The notes beneath the pieces were generated by a model that saw only the letters and a program-made list of their open reading frames with translations, made no database searches and was not told the origin of the DNA. Positions 50,912-59,189 of a DNA stretch of 64,000 bases are shown here, piece by piece. A program made the translations under genes and the position numbers. The first letter of the stretch is position 1. Each line of letters opens with the position of its first letter. The stretch spans positions 1 to 64,000 of the forward strand of contig CAJTQA010000005.1 of the NCBI GenBank assembly GCA_910578455.1. Reading direction: 5' to 3'. This DNA is from an uncultured Dorea sp. (GTDB lineage Bacteria; Bacillota; Clostridia; Lachnospirales; Lachnospiraceae).

Positions 50912-51961
50912 GTGAGAAGTTCGTATAAAGAAGATGACGTGACCCTTCTTCTGAAGGATATCACAGGGCTTGTGAAACCGCAGCCCACGAAGGAGAGAGA
51001 GCGGCTTATCCAGGCCGGGAGGCATTACAGTGAAATGCTGCCTGAAGAGTATGTTCCGACGAGGGAATATATGGAGGCCTACGAGGAGGCTTTGCAGGTG
51101 TATGCGGGAGCTGTTGCCCAGGCAGTGGGAAGGCTTGCGGATAAGGTGATTGCAGCAAGGGGAAGAGACGTGGTGCTTGTGTCCCTTGCCCGGGCAGGAA
51201 TCCCTGTCGGCATACTGCTGAAGAGATATATAAAGTTCAAATATCATGCAGATGTCCGCCACTATTCTATCTCCATTATCAGGGGGAGGGGAATAGACGG
51301 CAATGCGATGAAATATCTGCTGAAAAACCACGCCCCGGAAAAGCTCCTTTTTGTGGACGGATGGATTGGTAAAGGGGCGATTTTAAACGAACTCAGGAAA
51401 GATGTGTCCGCATATGAGGGAGTGTCTTCGGAGATAGCGGTTTTGGCAGACCCGGCAGGCGTGACGGAGCTTTGCGGAACCCATGAGGATATTCTGATTC
51501 CAAGCTCCTGCTTGAACTGTACTGTTTCAGGGCTTGTCAGCAGGACATTTCTCAGGAGCGATATCATAGGAGAAGAGGATTTTCACGGAGCCGCGTTTTA
51601 CGGGGAGCTGCGTGGGGCGGATCTTTCTTATGAATTTATAGAGGCAATTGAAAGAGAATTTACGCTTGTTTCCGAGGCCAGTGATCTGCAGGTGGAAGGC
51701 GCGGGAATCCATGAGGTACGGGAAATCGCAGAGAAGTTCGGCATTACGGACATTAATTTTATCAAGCCGGGAATCGGTGAGGCGACTAGAGTCCTGCTTC
51801 GGCGGGTGCCGTGGAAAGTGCTTATAGATGAGAGACATAAAGGGAAGAAAGAATTGAGGCATCTCGTAAAGCTTGCGGAGGAGAAAAATGTGCCGGTAGA
51901 GTATTATCCGATGAGGCACTACAAATGCTGCGGAATCATAAAAAAACTGGCTGACGCATAG
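50912..51961 (+). CDS. Ter-module phosphoribosyltransferase with PELOTA domain (StiP-like)
   Basis: A 349-residue protein related to the StiP/PRTase family of Ter islands. Recognised blocks are VLVSLARAGIPVGILLKRY (about 87-105), YSISIIRGRGID, KLLFVDGWIGKGAI (PRPP-loop position) and IPSSCLNCTVSGLVSRT. The last 60 residues (WKVLIDERHKGKKELRHLVKLAEEK, then EYYPMRHYKCCGIIKKL) match the PELOTA-type RNA-binding fold associated with this family. Starts at GTG with GGTGG upstream, one base after the preceding stop. Its stop codon lies in the loop of a terminator hairpin. Likely acts with the PRTase-TRSP enzyme; RNA or nucleotide substrate is unknown. Confidence 0.87.
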   Translation: MRSSYKEDDVTLLLKDITGLVKPQPTKERERLIQAGRHYSEMLPEEYVPTREYMEAYEEALQVYAGAVAQAVGRLADKVIAARGRDVVLVSLARAGIPVGILLKRYIKFKYHADVRHYSISIIRGRGIDGNAMKYLLKNHAPEKLLFVDGWIGKGAILNELRKDVSAYEGVSSEIAVLADPAGVTELCGTHEDILIPSSCLNCTVSGLVSRTFLRSDIIGEEDFHGAAFYGELRGADLSYEFIEAIEREFTLVSEASDLQVEGAGIHEVREIAEKFGITDINFIKPGIGEATRVLLRRVPWKVLIDERHKGKKELRHLVKLAEEKNVPVEYYPMRHYKCCGIIKKLADA

Positions 51962-51982
51962 AGACTGCGTCAGCTTCTTTTT
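51950..51982 (+). terminator. Terminator built into the end of the PRTase-PELOTA gene
   Basis: GCTGACGCA (51950-51958) pairs perfectly with TGCGTCAGC (51966-51974), then TTCTTTTT. The left arm encodes the last three residues, the TAG stop is in the loop, and the T-tract reaches the stop codon of the convergent CitE-like gene. Confidence 0.85.
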
Positions 51983-52940
51983 ATGCGGTGCCGTAACATT
52001 CTGCCATAAAACGTGTCTTTTGCGCCCAGTTTATATGGGTCTTATATTCGTCCATCCGGTCGCCGTCGGAACTTCCGGATACGTAGGAATCCTCTTTGAC
52101 GTTCCAGTGGAGGATACGCAAGGCGTCTTTATAATTCTTTTCGGTCACTTTGTAGCCATCGTTTACAGGCTGTATCTGATTGGGGTGGATGATGGTCTTG
52201 CCGATGAACCCGCACAGCCTGTCATCTTTGATTTCTCTTCTCAGCCCATTTTCCCACTCCCTGCCGGAATAATATTCCCATACAGGGCCGGAGATTACAT
52301 AGTCCGTTCCATATACGGTAACGATGTCAGACAGGATATTGGCGATGGGTGTGATCTGGTGGATAGATTCGGTCGGTTCCCGGCGGAATCCAAACAGATG
52401 GCACAGATCGTTCCCGCCCACCCGTATATTCAGCACGCTTGACTCGACAGGAGACAGCTTCTCCTTAAGGGCATACAGTGTTTCATGGCGTGTGCGAAGG
52501 TCTGCGACGGAAGAGCTTTCATAGATCGGCATCATGTATTTAACGGGTTTCATGCCGCTGTTTAAGCCTGCAACCTGTTCGATATAGGCATCCGCACAGC
52601 TTAAGGAAAATTTAGGGAGGATATATCCGGTGATTATCTCATGGCTGTCTCCTAAACGGCGGGCGAGGTCTTTGATCTGCCCGGGATTTCGTACCCGGAT
52701 GAAAATCTTCGGAAGGTAAAACTCCGTATTCTGGAGGGAGCGGTATATGTCTCCCACTGACGCGATCAACTGATCCTCGGCCTCGGAGACAAAATTGTCA
52801 TTTATCGTATCTTCAAGGCAGAGCGACAGGGAGTAATTCATCCCGAATTTCTGTGATTTTATGGAGGACGCGATGGAAACCCTGTCTGCCGGGCAGTACA
52901 GGAGCGGGCCTACGCTGTAATAGATAGCGCTGTTGTTCAT
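51981..52940 (-). CDS. CitE-like C-C bond lyase of the Ter module
   Basis: A 319-residue TIM-barrel protein of the HpcH/HpaI/citrate lyase beta class, in the branch seen in Ter clusters. Marks are VGPLLYCPADR near the N-terminus, LSLCLEDTIND (metal-binding acidic residues), KIFIRVRNPGQI, YILPKFS, MMPIYESSSV, LNIRVGGNDLCHLFGFRR and GKTIIHPNQIQPVND. It probably cleaves or forms a C-C bond in the module's metabolite, using divalent metal and possibly pyruvate or a CoA ester. It is the only gene of the island on the minus strand, convergent with the PRTases and divergent from the protease gene. AAAGGAG precedes the ATG. Confidence 0.9.
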   Translation of the reverse strand: MNNSAIYYSVGPLLYCPADRVSIASSIKSQKFGMNYSLSLCLEDTINDNFVSEAEDQLIASVGDIYRSLQNTEFYLPKIFIRVRNPGQIKDLARRLGDSHEIITGYILPKFSLSCADAYIEQVAGLNSGMKPVKYMMPIYESSSVADLRTRHETLYALKEKLSPVESSVLNIRVGGNDLCHLFGFRREPTESIHQITPIANILSDIVTVYGTDYVISGPVWEYYSGREWENGLRREIKDDRLCGFIGKTIIHPNQIQPVNDGYKVTEKNYKDALRILHWNVKEDSYVSGSSDGDRMDEYKTHINWAQKTRFMAECYGTA

Positions 52941-52980
52941 AATAGTCAGAAACTCCTTTGTGGTAAGCTGGATTGTTTGC

Positions 52981-53006
52981 TGTTATCTGTTTTGTGAACA
53001 GTAACA
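52981..53006. promoter_or_regulatory. Inverted repeat between the divergent CitE-like and protease genes
   Basis: TGTTATCTGTT (52981-52991) and AACAGTAACA (52997-53006) form a near-perfect dyad (one extra T) with a 5-base loop. On the minus strand it lies downstream of a possible extended -10 (TGA TATATT, 53024-53019), so it could be an operator or a leader hairpin for the CitE-like gene. Confidence 0.4.
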
Positions 53007-53045
53007 TAATTGTCTTTAAATATATCACATTAGGACAGGAATTGG

Positions 53046-53074
53046 TAGATATATTTTTTGTGTTGTGTTAAAAT
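53046..53074 (+). promoter_or_regulatory. Possible promoter for the YceG-like/protease fusion gene
   Basis: TAGATA (53046-53051), a 17-base spacer and TAAAAT (53069-53074), 37 bases before the ATG. The -35 is a weak match. Confidence 0.4.
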
Positions 53075-53111
53075 TTAGACAGGTTTTAAAATGTGTAGGC
53101 AGGTGAGCAGG

Positions 53112-54536
53112 ATGAAAAATATGATCACTTACAGGCATAATGTGTTGGGAATTCATTCGCCGGATGCATTTTTGGGCATAAAAGGCGGTTTCCATATGGG
53201 GTGCAGGGATGTGTATTTTGTCAGGGCTCTTGGCTGGGGAGAGCCGGGAACTTTAGCAGATGTGGTCACGGATATTGACCGGAGGATGGATTTGGAAATG
53301 GAAAGAAAGAGGCTGACCTACCGGAGGGCAAAGCGCCTTGCATTTATGCCGTCACAAGAGGACACGGACTTTTACGAGGAGCAGTTTGCCGCGCTCAAGT
53401 CGGGGAAAGGCATGTACGTAAAGAATTTAAGCAGAAATGAGGTATTTGGAAACATACTGGCTCTTGCTTGCCGTGAAACACTGGATAAATACAGGCTGGT
53501 AAAAAGAAATATGACAGAATCCATGGAGAAGAATTTTGCCGTAAAGCTTTTATATTGGACGGACAGCGTTCTGGGCGACGGGCTGTCAGGCTGGGATGAG
53601 AGGAAATGCTATAAGGTTCTGGCAGATAATGTGGTAAAAGAGCAGGAGTATCTGTTTTATTACATGCTCACCCTGATCGGGTGCGATGTCCTTCTCTTTC
53701 AGAGCCGGGCGGATATCAGGACGTCGGATGTGATTAAGGATCTTTCTCTGGAACTTAAGCTGGGGGGATTTTGCGAGCTGCCCTTCCCGGAGTATACGCC
53801 CTGTGAAAGTAAAAAAATCACAGAGGCAGAACCAGAGGAAAAGCCGGTATCAAAAATACAAGTAGAACAGGTGCGGAAACCGGAATTAAAACCAGTTTTG
53901 AAAACAGGGCCGCAGGTCAGGATGCCGGAGCGGCAGAGACAGGAAAGAAGGAGGGAAGACGGCGGGGAGAAAAGCTTTGAAGAGCTGGCGCTTTTGGCCT
54001 CTTCCATCGTTATGATAGAGGTGCATGACCAGAGGGGAAAGCCTATAGGCACAGGCTCCGGCGTTATGATCGGCAAAGACGGCTTTATCCTCACCAACCA
54101 CCATGTGACAAAGGGCGGATATAGCTTTTCGGTACGGATAGAAGACGACAGCGCGGTTTACCGGACGAATGAGATCATTAAGTACAATTCAGTATTTGAC
54201 CTGTCTGTCATCCGGATAGGCAAGGTGTTATCTCCGCTGCCTGTCTACAGAGGCACCAAAAAGCTGGTGAGGGGACAGAAGGTCGTGGCGATCGGGAGCC
54301 CTCTCGGGCTTTTTAATTCTGTCTCCGACGGGATCATCTCGGGATTCCGGGAGATTGACACTGTGGATATGATTCAATTTACAGCCCCGATCTCCCACGG
54401 GAGTTCCGGGGGAGCGGTGCTCAATATGCAGGGAGAGATTATCGGCATCAGCACGGCGGGATTTGACGGAGGGCAGAATATAAATCTGGCGGTGGGGTAT
54501 GAGACGATAAATATGTTTGTCCGCGGATTCTGCTGA
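53112..54536 (+). CDS. YceG-like segment fused to a trypsin-like serine protease
   Basis: A 474-residue protein. Residues about 1-135 are not recognised. Residues about 140-197 match the repeat unit of the neighbouring YceG protein: NFAVKLLYWTDSV, KVLADNVVKEQEYLFYYMLT and LIGCDVLLF correspond to similar positions of YceG (ending GCDVVLL). A Lys/Glu/Pro/Gln-rich linker spans about 232-287. The C-terminal DegP-like protease has the triad His331 (TNHHV), Asp363 (FDLSV) and Ser432 (HGSSGGAV), with GTGSGVMIGKDGFIL and VAIGSPLGLFNSV. There is no signal peptide and no PDZ domain, so it is probably a cytosolic protease. Chosen start 53112; ribosome site is modest. Confidence 0.8.
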   Translation: MKNMITYRHNVLGIHSPDAFLGIKGGFHMGCRDVYFVRALGWGEPGTLADVVTDIDRRMDLEMERKRLTYRRAKRLAFMPSQEDTDFYEEQFAALKSGKGMYVKNLSRNEVFGNILALACRETLDKYRLVKRNMTESMEKNFAVKLLYWTDSVLGDGLSGWDERKCYKVLADNVVKEQEYLFYYMLTLIGCDVLLFQSRADIRTSDVIKDLSLELKLGGFCELPFPEYTPCESKKITEAEPEEKPVSKIQVEQVRKPELKPVLKTGPQVRMPERQRQERRREDGGEKSFEELALLASSIVMIEVHDQRGKPIGTGSGVMIGKDGFILTNHHVTKGGYSFSVRIEDDSAVYRTNEIIKYNSVFDLSVIRIGKVLSPLPVYRGTKKLVRGQKVVAIGSPLGLFNSVSDGIISGFREIDTVDMIQFTAPISHGSSGGAVLNMQGEIIGISTAGFDGGQNINLAVGYETINMFVRGFC

Positions 54537-54560
54537 CCTGGGAGCGGTATAGAGTACACC

Positions 54561-54589
54561 TTGTAATATCAGTGCGCTTATGTTAAAAT
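54561..54589 (+). promoter_or_regulatory. Promoter for the yceG-telA-ter segment
   Basis: TTGTAA (54561-54566), a 17-base spacer and TAAAAT (54584-54589), 38 bases before the yceG ATG. Confidence 0.6.
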
Positions 54590-54627
54590 CAAAGTCGGTG
54601 GGTTGTTTATGCGCCGGGAGAAGTGAT

Positions 54628-56811
54628 ATGGACAGAGAACATTATAAAATTCAAAATCTTGAGGATTTTTTTTCAAGACTCAGCAGGCGTCCGGAAGGGA
54701 AGGCATATATATGCGCGTTTGAAAAAGGCTCGGACGAAACAAATAAATTTCTTTGCAAATATTTTGATGCCGCCAGGAAATACGGCGTAGTTATTGAAGG
54801 GAAAATTGGGAATCCGACAGAGGGAAACCTAGCATACTATGAAGAGATGATGGGGATGGAATTCCAGATGAGCCTGGGATTCATATCCTCCAGCCTGAAG
54901 AGATGGCTGCCCAGGATGAAGGCATCTCAGCGGGAGAGCGTGGCGTGCGCGGTCTACGATTCACTGGAAAGTTTAAGAAAGTCGGGCAAGACGGAGAATA
55001 TGCTGAAAAATGCATATATTAAGTTCATGTGCTGGCTGTACTATAAATTTGAGCGGGTCGTGGGTCGGCTTGGGGAGGAAGAGGTTCCGAAGATATTGTA
55101 CCACGGCAGCATAGGCAGTTATGAGCGGATGCTGATCGATATTTTATGGGGCGCGGGGTGCGACGTAGTTCTTCTCCCGGGAGAATTTCCTTTAAAGGAA
55201 TTACTGGAGGTAAGGGAGAAAGAGGAGCAGAAGAAAAAGATGTTCGGGGAGCCTCCCGGCATCACGGGATGCACAAACGCGTGGATCGCCGGGAAGGGGC
55301 TTGAAGATTTCCTTACCGCCCCGGCAGCGAGAGGCGACAGGGAGGATTTGTTCTACAACTGTTACTGCAGGATTAACGGCGTGGAAGATAAGCTCGTATA
55401 TGTGAATGAGCTGTATCAGTTTTACAGGTCGCTGCAAAGCGAAAAGCGGCATGTGGCAGTTGTGAGCGGGATGATCCCAAAGCCGGCGCCGGATGAGGTC
55501 ATGAAAGTACAGAGAGGGAATTACGGCAGTTTCGAACAGATGGTATCAGAGCTCGCCGCGAACATACAGTACCCGGCAAACCAGAAACTAAGAGGGATTC
55601 TTGTAAAGGCATTTGCAGAGACCCTGGCGGGAGAGAGGAAAGACGCCGGGGAGAACCTGAACCGGATGCTCAACAAGGCGGTATATCTGCTCTGCTGGAT
55701 AAAAAGATATCAGGATCAGCTCTTTAAAAACTGGAGGATGCCGGAGATTGGCTGCTTTATCTATCTGGGAGGATGCCGGGATAAAAACGAGGCCATGTTC
55801 CTTAAGTTCCTTGCAAGGATTCCGGTGGACGTGCTCATACTTTGCCCGAACCTGAACGTAAGGTGCTGTCTTGATGATCCTCTTTTATATGAAGTGAATC
55901 ACGAGACGTCCATGGTTTTAGACAGATTCCCCGACGAGGGCGGGAGGGCGAGCCTTGGTACGGCGGCGTACCATGCGGAGCGGGAGCTGGATTCGCTTTT
56001 ATACAATGACTCGATTCTGTTCCGCGACCGCCAGTTTACGAAGGCGGACAGCATCACCCTCAAGACCATGGACCGCGAGATTAAGATTCTGTGGGGGAGC
56101 GAGCTTAAGTACCGTCTGGGCTTTGACGCACAGGACGGCACAGTGAGCATGCCGGTCATCTTTTCAAAGCTGTCGGGGGTGAAGGACAGGAAGGTAGAGG
56201 AGTACTGGATTTCCATTAAGCAGCTAATGACGCCGGAGACGCTGGTAGTCAGCCGGGTTCCGTTTATCTCTCCTGCGATGCCGAATCCCATGAAGATGTA
56301 CGCCACAGAGTTTTTTAAGAACGGGAAACTAAAGAGGAGCCGGATAAAGAGCCACGCAAGCTACCCCTACGGTTTCTTAAGGGAAGAGATGCAGGAGCAT
56401 ATCTTAGATAAACTGGAGCTTTTGATCGCACAGAAACTGATCCGGGGAACTTTTGAAAACGGAACGGAGTATACGATCGTGTCGGTTGTGCTGAATCTGC
56501 CGAAAGAGGCGCTGCGGCTGATTCAGCAGTTTGACTTTACAAAGAAGAACCCAAAGCTTATCTATATCGCGGCGTCGGAGACATTGCCTACGCTGGAAGA
56601 TTCGATATACGCGGCTTTTTTGAACCTTGTCGGATTTGATGTCCTTTTCTTCGTGCCGACAGGATATAATATTGAGAAACATTTTAACAGGAAACTGATG
56701 GAGGAGCACCAGGCGGGGGATTATATGTACGATCTGGAAGTTCCGGACTGGGACAGAATCCCTTCGGCTATCCGCACGTCGTGGCGTGATAAAATATTTA
56801 AGAGAGGATAA
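54628..56811 (+). CDS. yceG: YceG-family protein, component of the Ter biosynthetic module
   Basis: A 727-residue protein of the YceG family (named in domain databases as putative component of biosynthetic module). Three related units are visible, each with a helical stretch followed by a strand-rich end: about 128-185 (NAYIKFMCWLYYKF, ending WGAGCDVVLLPGE), about 349-408 (NKAVYLLCWIKRY, ending IPVDVLILCPN) and about 599-679 (LLIAQKLI, ending LVGFDVLFFVPTG). No catalytic motif is recognised. This is not the unrelated YceG/MltG transglycosylase of E. coli. GGGAGAAG precedes the chosen ATG. telA follows 6 bases later, so the two are coupled. Confidence 0.85.
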   Translation: MDREHYKIQNLEDFFSRLSRRPEGKAYICAFEKGSDETNKFLCKYFDAARKYGVVIEGKIGNPTEGNLAYYEEMMGMEFQMSLGFISSSLKRWLPRMKASQRESVACAVYDSLESLRKSGKTENMLKNAYIKFMCWLYYKFERVVGRLGEEEVPKILYHGSIGSYERMLIDILWGAGCDVVLLPGEFPLKELLEVREKEEQKKKMFGEPPGITGCTNAWIAGKGLEDFLTAPAARGDREDLFYNCYCRINGVEDKLVYVNELYQFYRSLQSEKRHVAVVSGMIPKPAPDEVMKVQRGNYGSFEQMVSELAANIQYPANQKLRGILVKAFAETLAGERKDAGENLNRMLNKAVYLLCWIKRYQDQLFKNWRMPEIGCFIYLGGCRDKNEAMFLKFLARIPVDVLILCPNLNVRCCLDDPLLYEVNHETSMVLDRFPDEGGRASLGTAAYHAERELDSLLYNDSILFRDRQFTKADSITLKTMDREIKILWGSELKYRLGFDAQDGTVSMPVIFSKLSGVKDRKVEEYWISIKQLMTPETLVVSRVPFISPAMPNPMKMYATEFFKNGKLKRSRIKSHASYPYGFLREEMQEHILDKLELLIAQKLIRGTFENGTEYTIVSVVLNLPKEALRLIQQFDFTKKNPKLIYIAASETLPTLEDSIYAAFLNLVGFDVLFFVPTGYNIEKHFNRKLMEEHQAGDYMYDLEVPDWDRIPSAIRTSWRDKIFKRG

Positions 56812-56817
56812 AGATTT

Positions 56818-57969
56818 ATGGGACTTGATTTTAGCAAAACAGCAGTGGGAGCGGCGCCGTCGGCGGCGACAGTGGAAAATGAGATTGAAGTTGTAAAGCC
56901 ATATGACATTGCGGCCGACAGGGCGCAGATGAATGAGGCGCTGGTGAATTCAAAGGAGGTTGACGACATCGTAAGCACCATCGAGGTGTTTAACCTTGAG
57001 ACGATCGCATCTTTCGGGTCCGAGGCGGCGGAGGAGATTTCAAAGGCATCTGATATCGTGCTGAACAGCATGAATATGAGCCAGCTTGACGAGTCCAGCG
57101 AGATGCTCACGGCTCTGTCGAAAATCATGTCGAAATTTGACATTGACGAGCTGAAGGAAGACAAGGGGCTCTTTGGAAAGCTTTTTGGGAACCTGAAAAA
57201 GCAGCTGGAAAAGATTCTGGAAAAGTATCATACGATGGGCGGAGAGGTGGATAAGATCTACGTCCAGCTTAAGCAGTACGAGAGCGAGATCAAGCAGGCA
57301 AACAGAAAGCTTGACCAGATGTTTGACGCGAATGTGAATTACTACCATGACCTGGTAAAATATATCCTGGCAGGGGAGCAGGCGGGGAAAGAGCTGGAGG
57401 CGTACATTGCCCAGAGGCAGTCTGATTTTGAGGCTACCGGAGACAACGCGATACAGCTTGAGCTTGCAAGCCTTAACAATTCCCTGATGATGCTCGAGCA
57501 GCGTACCCAGGATCTGCGGACGGCGGAAAACGTTGCCATGCAGTCGATCCCGATGATCAAGACGATGGAGTTCAGCAATATGAACCTGGTAAGGAAGATC
57601 AATTCGGCGTTCATCGTCACCCTGCCGGTATTCAAGCAGGCCCTTGCCCAGGCGGTGATGCTGAAACGCCAGAAGATTCAGGCGGAGGCCATGGCGGAGC
57701 TTGACAAGAAGACCAATGAGATGCTTATAAAGAATGCAAGGAATACGGTAGAGCAGTCGAAGATGACGGCAAGGCTTGCCTCCGGCAGCTCCATAAAGAT
57801 TGAGACGCTTGAGACAACCTGGAGAACGATTGTCAACGGGATTGACGAGACAAGGGCGATTCAGGAGAATGCAAGAAAGCAGCGCACAGACGACGCTGCA
57901 CGCTTAGAGACAATAAAGCAGGAGTTTTTAAAATCTTACGGCGGGGTAAAACAGGGTAACAAAAGGTAA
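56818..57969 (+). CDS. telA: TelA-family toxic anion resistance protein
   Basis: A 383-residue soluble, largely helical protein of the TelA/KlaA family. Typical segments are KYHTMGGEVDKIYVQLKQYESEIKQANRKLDQMFDANVNYYHDLVKYILAGEQ, TQDLRTAENVAMQSIPMIKTM, and NLVRKINSAFIVTLPVFKQALAQAVMLKRQKIQAEAMAELDKKTNEM. Coiled-coil character is strong across about 130-330. The family is associated with tellurite and other toxic anion resistance and with colicin or phage tolerance, mechanism unknown. It lies between yceG and the first terD. AGGAT-type site upstream overlaps the yceG end. Confidence 0.95.
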   Translation: MGLDFSKTAVGAAPSAATVENEIEVVKPYDIAADRAQMNEALVNSKEVDDIVSTIEVFNLETIASFGSEAAEEISKASDIVLNSMNMSQLDESSEMLTALSKIMSKFDIDELKEDKGLFGKLFGNLKKQLEKILEKYHTMGGEVDKIYVQLKQYESEIKQANRKLDQMFDANVNYYHDLVKYILAGEQAGKELEAYIAQRQSDFEATGDNAIQLELASLNNSLMMLEQRTQDLRTAENVAMQSIPMIKTMEFSNMNLVRKINSAFIVTLPVFKQALAQAVMLKRQKIQAEAMAELDKKTNEMLIKNARNTVEQSKMTARLASGSSIKIETLETTWRTIVNGIDETRAIQENARKQRTDDAARLETIKQEFLKSYGGVKQGNKR

Positions 57970-57997
57970 GACATAAATATAAAGGAGGACATACATT

Positions 57998-58579
57998 ATG
58001 CCAATTAACTTATCAAAAGGACAGAAAGTGGATCTGACAAAGAAAAATCCGGGTCTTAAAAACATCATGGTCGGACTGGGATGGGACGTGAACGCGTTTG
58101 ACTCAGGCGCGGATTTTGACCTTGACGCGGCGGCGTTCATGCTTGGTTCAAATGGGAAATGTCCGACGGAAAAAGAATTTATCTTTTACGGGAATCTTGA
58201 GCACGCGTCCGGGGCAGTAAAGCATATGGGCGACAACCTTACAGGAGAGGGCGAGGGAGACGACGAGCAGATAGAAGTGAAATTGCCCGATATCCCGTCA
58301 AATGTTGAGAAGATTGCGTTTACCGTCACCATATATGATTCGGATGTCAGAAGGCAGAACTTCGGCCAGGTGTCCAATTCATTTATCAGGATCGTGGATA
58401 TGTCTACAGATACGGAGCTGATCCGATACGACTTGGGAGAGGATTTCTCCATCGAGACGGCGGTAGTCGTAGGAGAGCTTTACCGGCACAACGGAGAGTG
58501 GAAATTCAACGCCATCGGCAGCGGGTTCCAGGGCGGGCTCGCGGCGCTGTGCGGGCACTATGGAATTGAAGTTGCGTAA
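57998..58579 (+). CDS. terD: TerD-family calcium-binding stress protein, copy 1
   Basis: A 193-residue TerD-fold protein. It starts INLSKGQKVDLTKKNPGLKN, has the Ca2+ site block FDSGADFDLDAAAFML (about 29-44) and the second acidic block GDNLTGEGEGDDEQ (about 79-92). QNFGQVSNSFIRI and DFSIETAVVVGELYRHNGEWKFNAIGSG follow. All acidic residues expected for two Ca2+ sites appear intact. TerD-family proteins are cytosolic and thought to act near the membrane in metal-dependent stress responses. AAGGAGG precedes the ATG. It heads four tandem ter genes with gaps of 13-30 bases. Confidence 0.97.
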   Translation: MPINLSKGQKVDLTKKNPGLKNIMVGLGWDVNAFDSGADFDLDAAAFMLGSNGKCPTEKEFIFYGNLEHASGAVKHMGDNLTGEGEGDDEQIEVKLPDIPSNVEKIAFTVTIYDSDVRRQNFGQVSNSFIRIVDMSTDTELIRYDLGEDFSIETAVVVGELYRHNGEWKFNAIGSGFQGGLAALCGHYGIEVA

Positions 58580-58594
58580 AGGAGGGAATGTACG

Positions 58595-59176
58595 ATGCCA
58601 ATAAGTTTGAAAAAAGGCCAGAAAGTGAGCCTGACAAAAGGAAACCCGGGGCTTTCAAAAGTTGTAGTGGGTCTTGGATGGGATGTGAACCAGTTTGATA
58701 CAGGAGGAGATTTTGACCTTGACGCGGCGGCATTTCTCCTGGGAGATTCCGGGAGAGTGACAAAGTCGGAGGATTTTGTGTTCTACGGGAATCTTTCCCA
58801 TCCGTCGGGGAGCGTAAACCATATGGGCGACAACCTTACGGGAGAAGGAGAAGGCGACGACGAGCAGATCAAGGTGGAGCTGTTAAAGGTGCCGGAGAAT
58901 GTGACGAAGATTGCATTTACCGCCACCATTTACGAGCCGGAGCAAAGAAGGCAGAACTTTGGCCAGGTGAACAATGCGTTCATCCGGATTTACAATGAGC
59001 TTACGGGAGAAGAGCTTTTAAGGTACGATCTGGGAGAGGACTTTTCCATCGAGACGGCTGTAGTGTTCGGAGAGCTCTATAAGAACAACGGGGAATGGAA
59101 GTTCAACGCCATCGGCAGCGGATACCAGGGAGGCCTGGCGGCTCTGTGCGGCAATTACGGCGTTGACGTAGAATAA
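58595..59176 (+). CDS. terD: TerD-family calcium-binding stress protein, copy 2
   Basis: A 193-residue paralogue of the preceding gene, with the same layout: ISLKKGQKVSLTKGNPGLSKVVVGLGWD, FDTGGDFDLDAAAFLLG, GDNLTGEGEGDDEQ, QRRQNFGQVNNAFIRIYN and DFSIETAVVFGELYKNNGEWKFNAIGSGYQGGL. Both calcium blocks are intact. High similarity to copy 1 points to tandem duplication followed by modest divergence, including the GADFDLDA to GGDFDLDA change. AAAGGAGG precedes the ATG, and the spacing to neighbours is 15 and 13 bases. Confidence 0.97.
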   Translation: MPISLKKGQKVSLTKGNPGLSKVVVGLGWDVNQFDTGGDFDLDAAAFLLGDSGRVTKSEDFVFYGNLSHPSGSVNHMGDNLTGEGEGDDEQIKVELLKVPENVTKIAFTATIYEPEQRRQNFGQVNNAFIRIYNELTGEELLRYDLGEDFSIETAVVFGELYKNNGEWKFNAIGSGYQGGLAALCGNYGVDVE

Positions 59177-59189
59177 AGGAGAGTGCGTT

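Noticed and set aside
54628..56811. MltG-type lytic transglycosylase, because the name YceG is shared
   Set aside because: No membrane anchor, LysM-like or MltG catalytic Glu motif; the sequence and neighbours fit the Bacillus-type YceG of Ter clusters.
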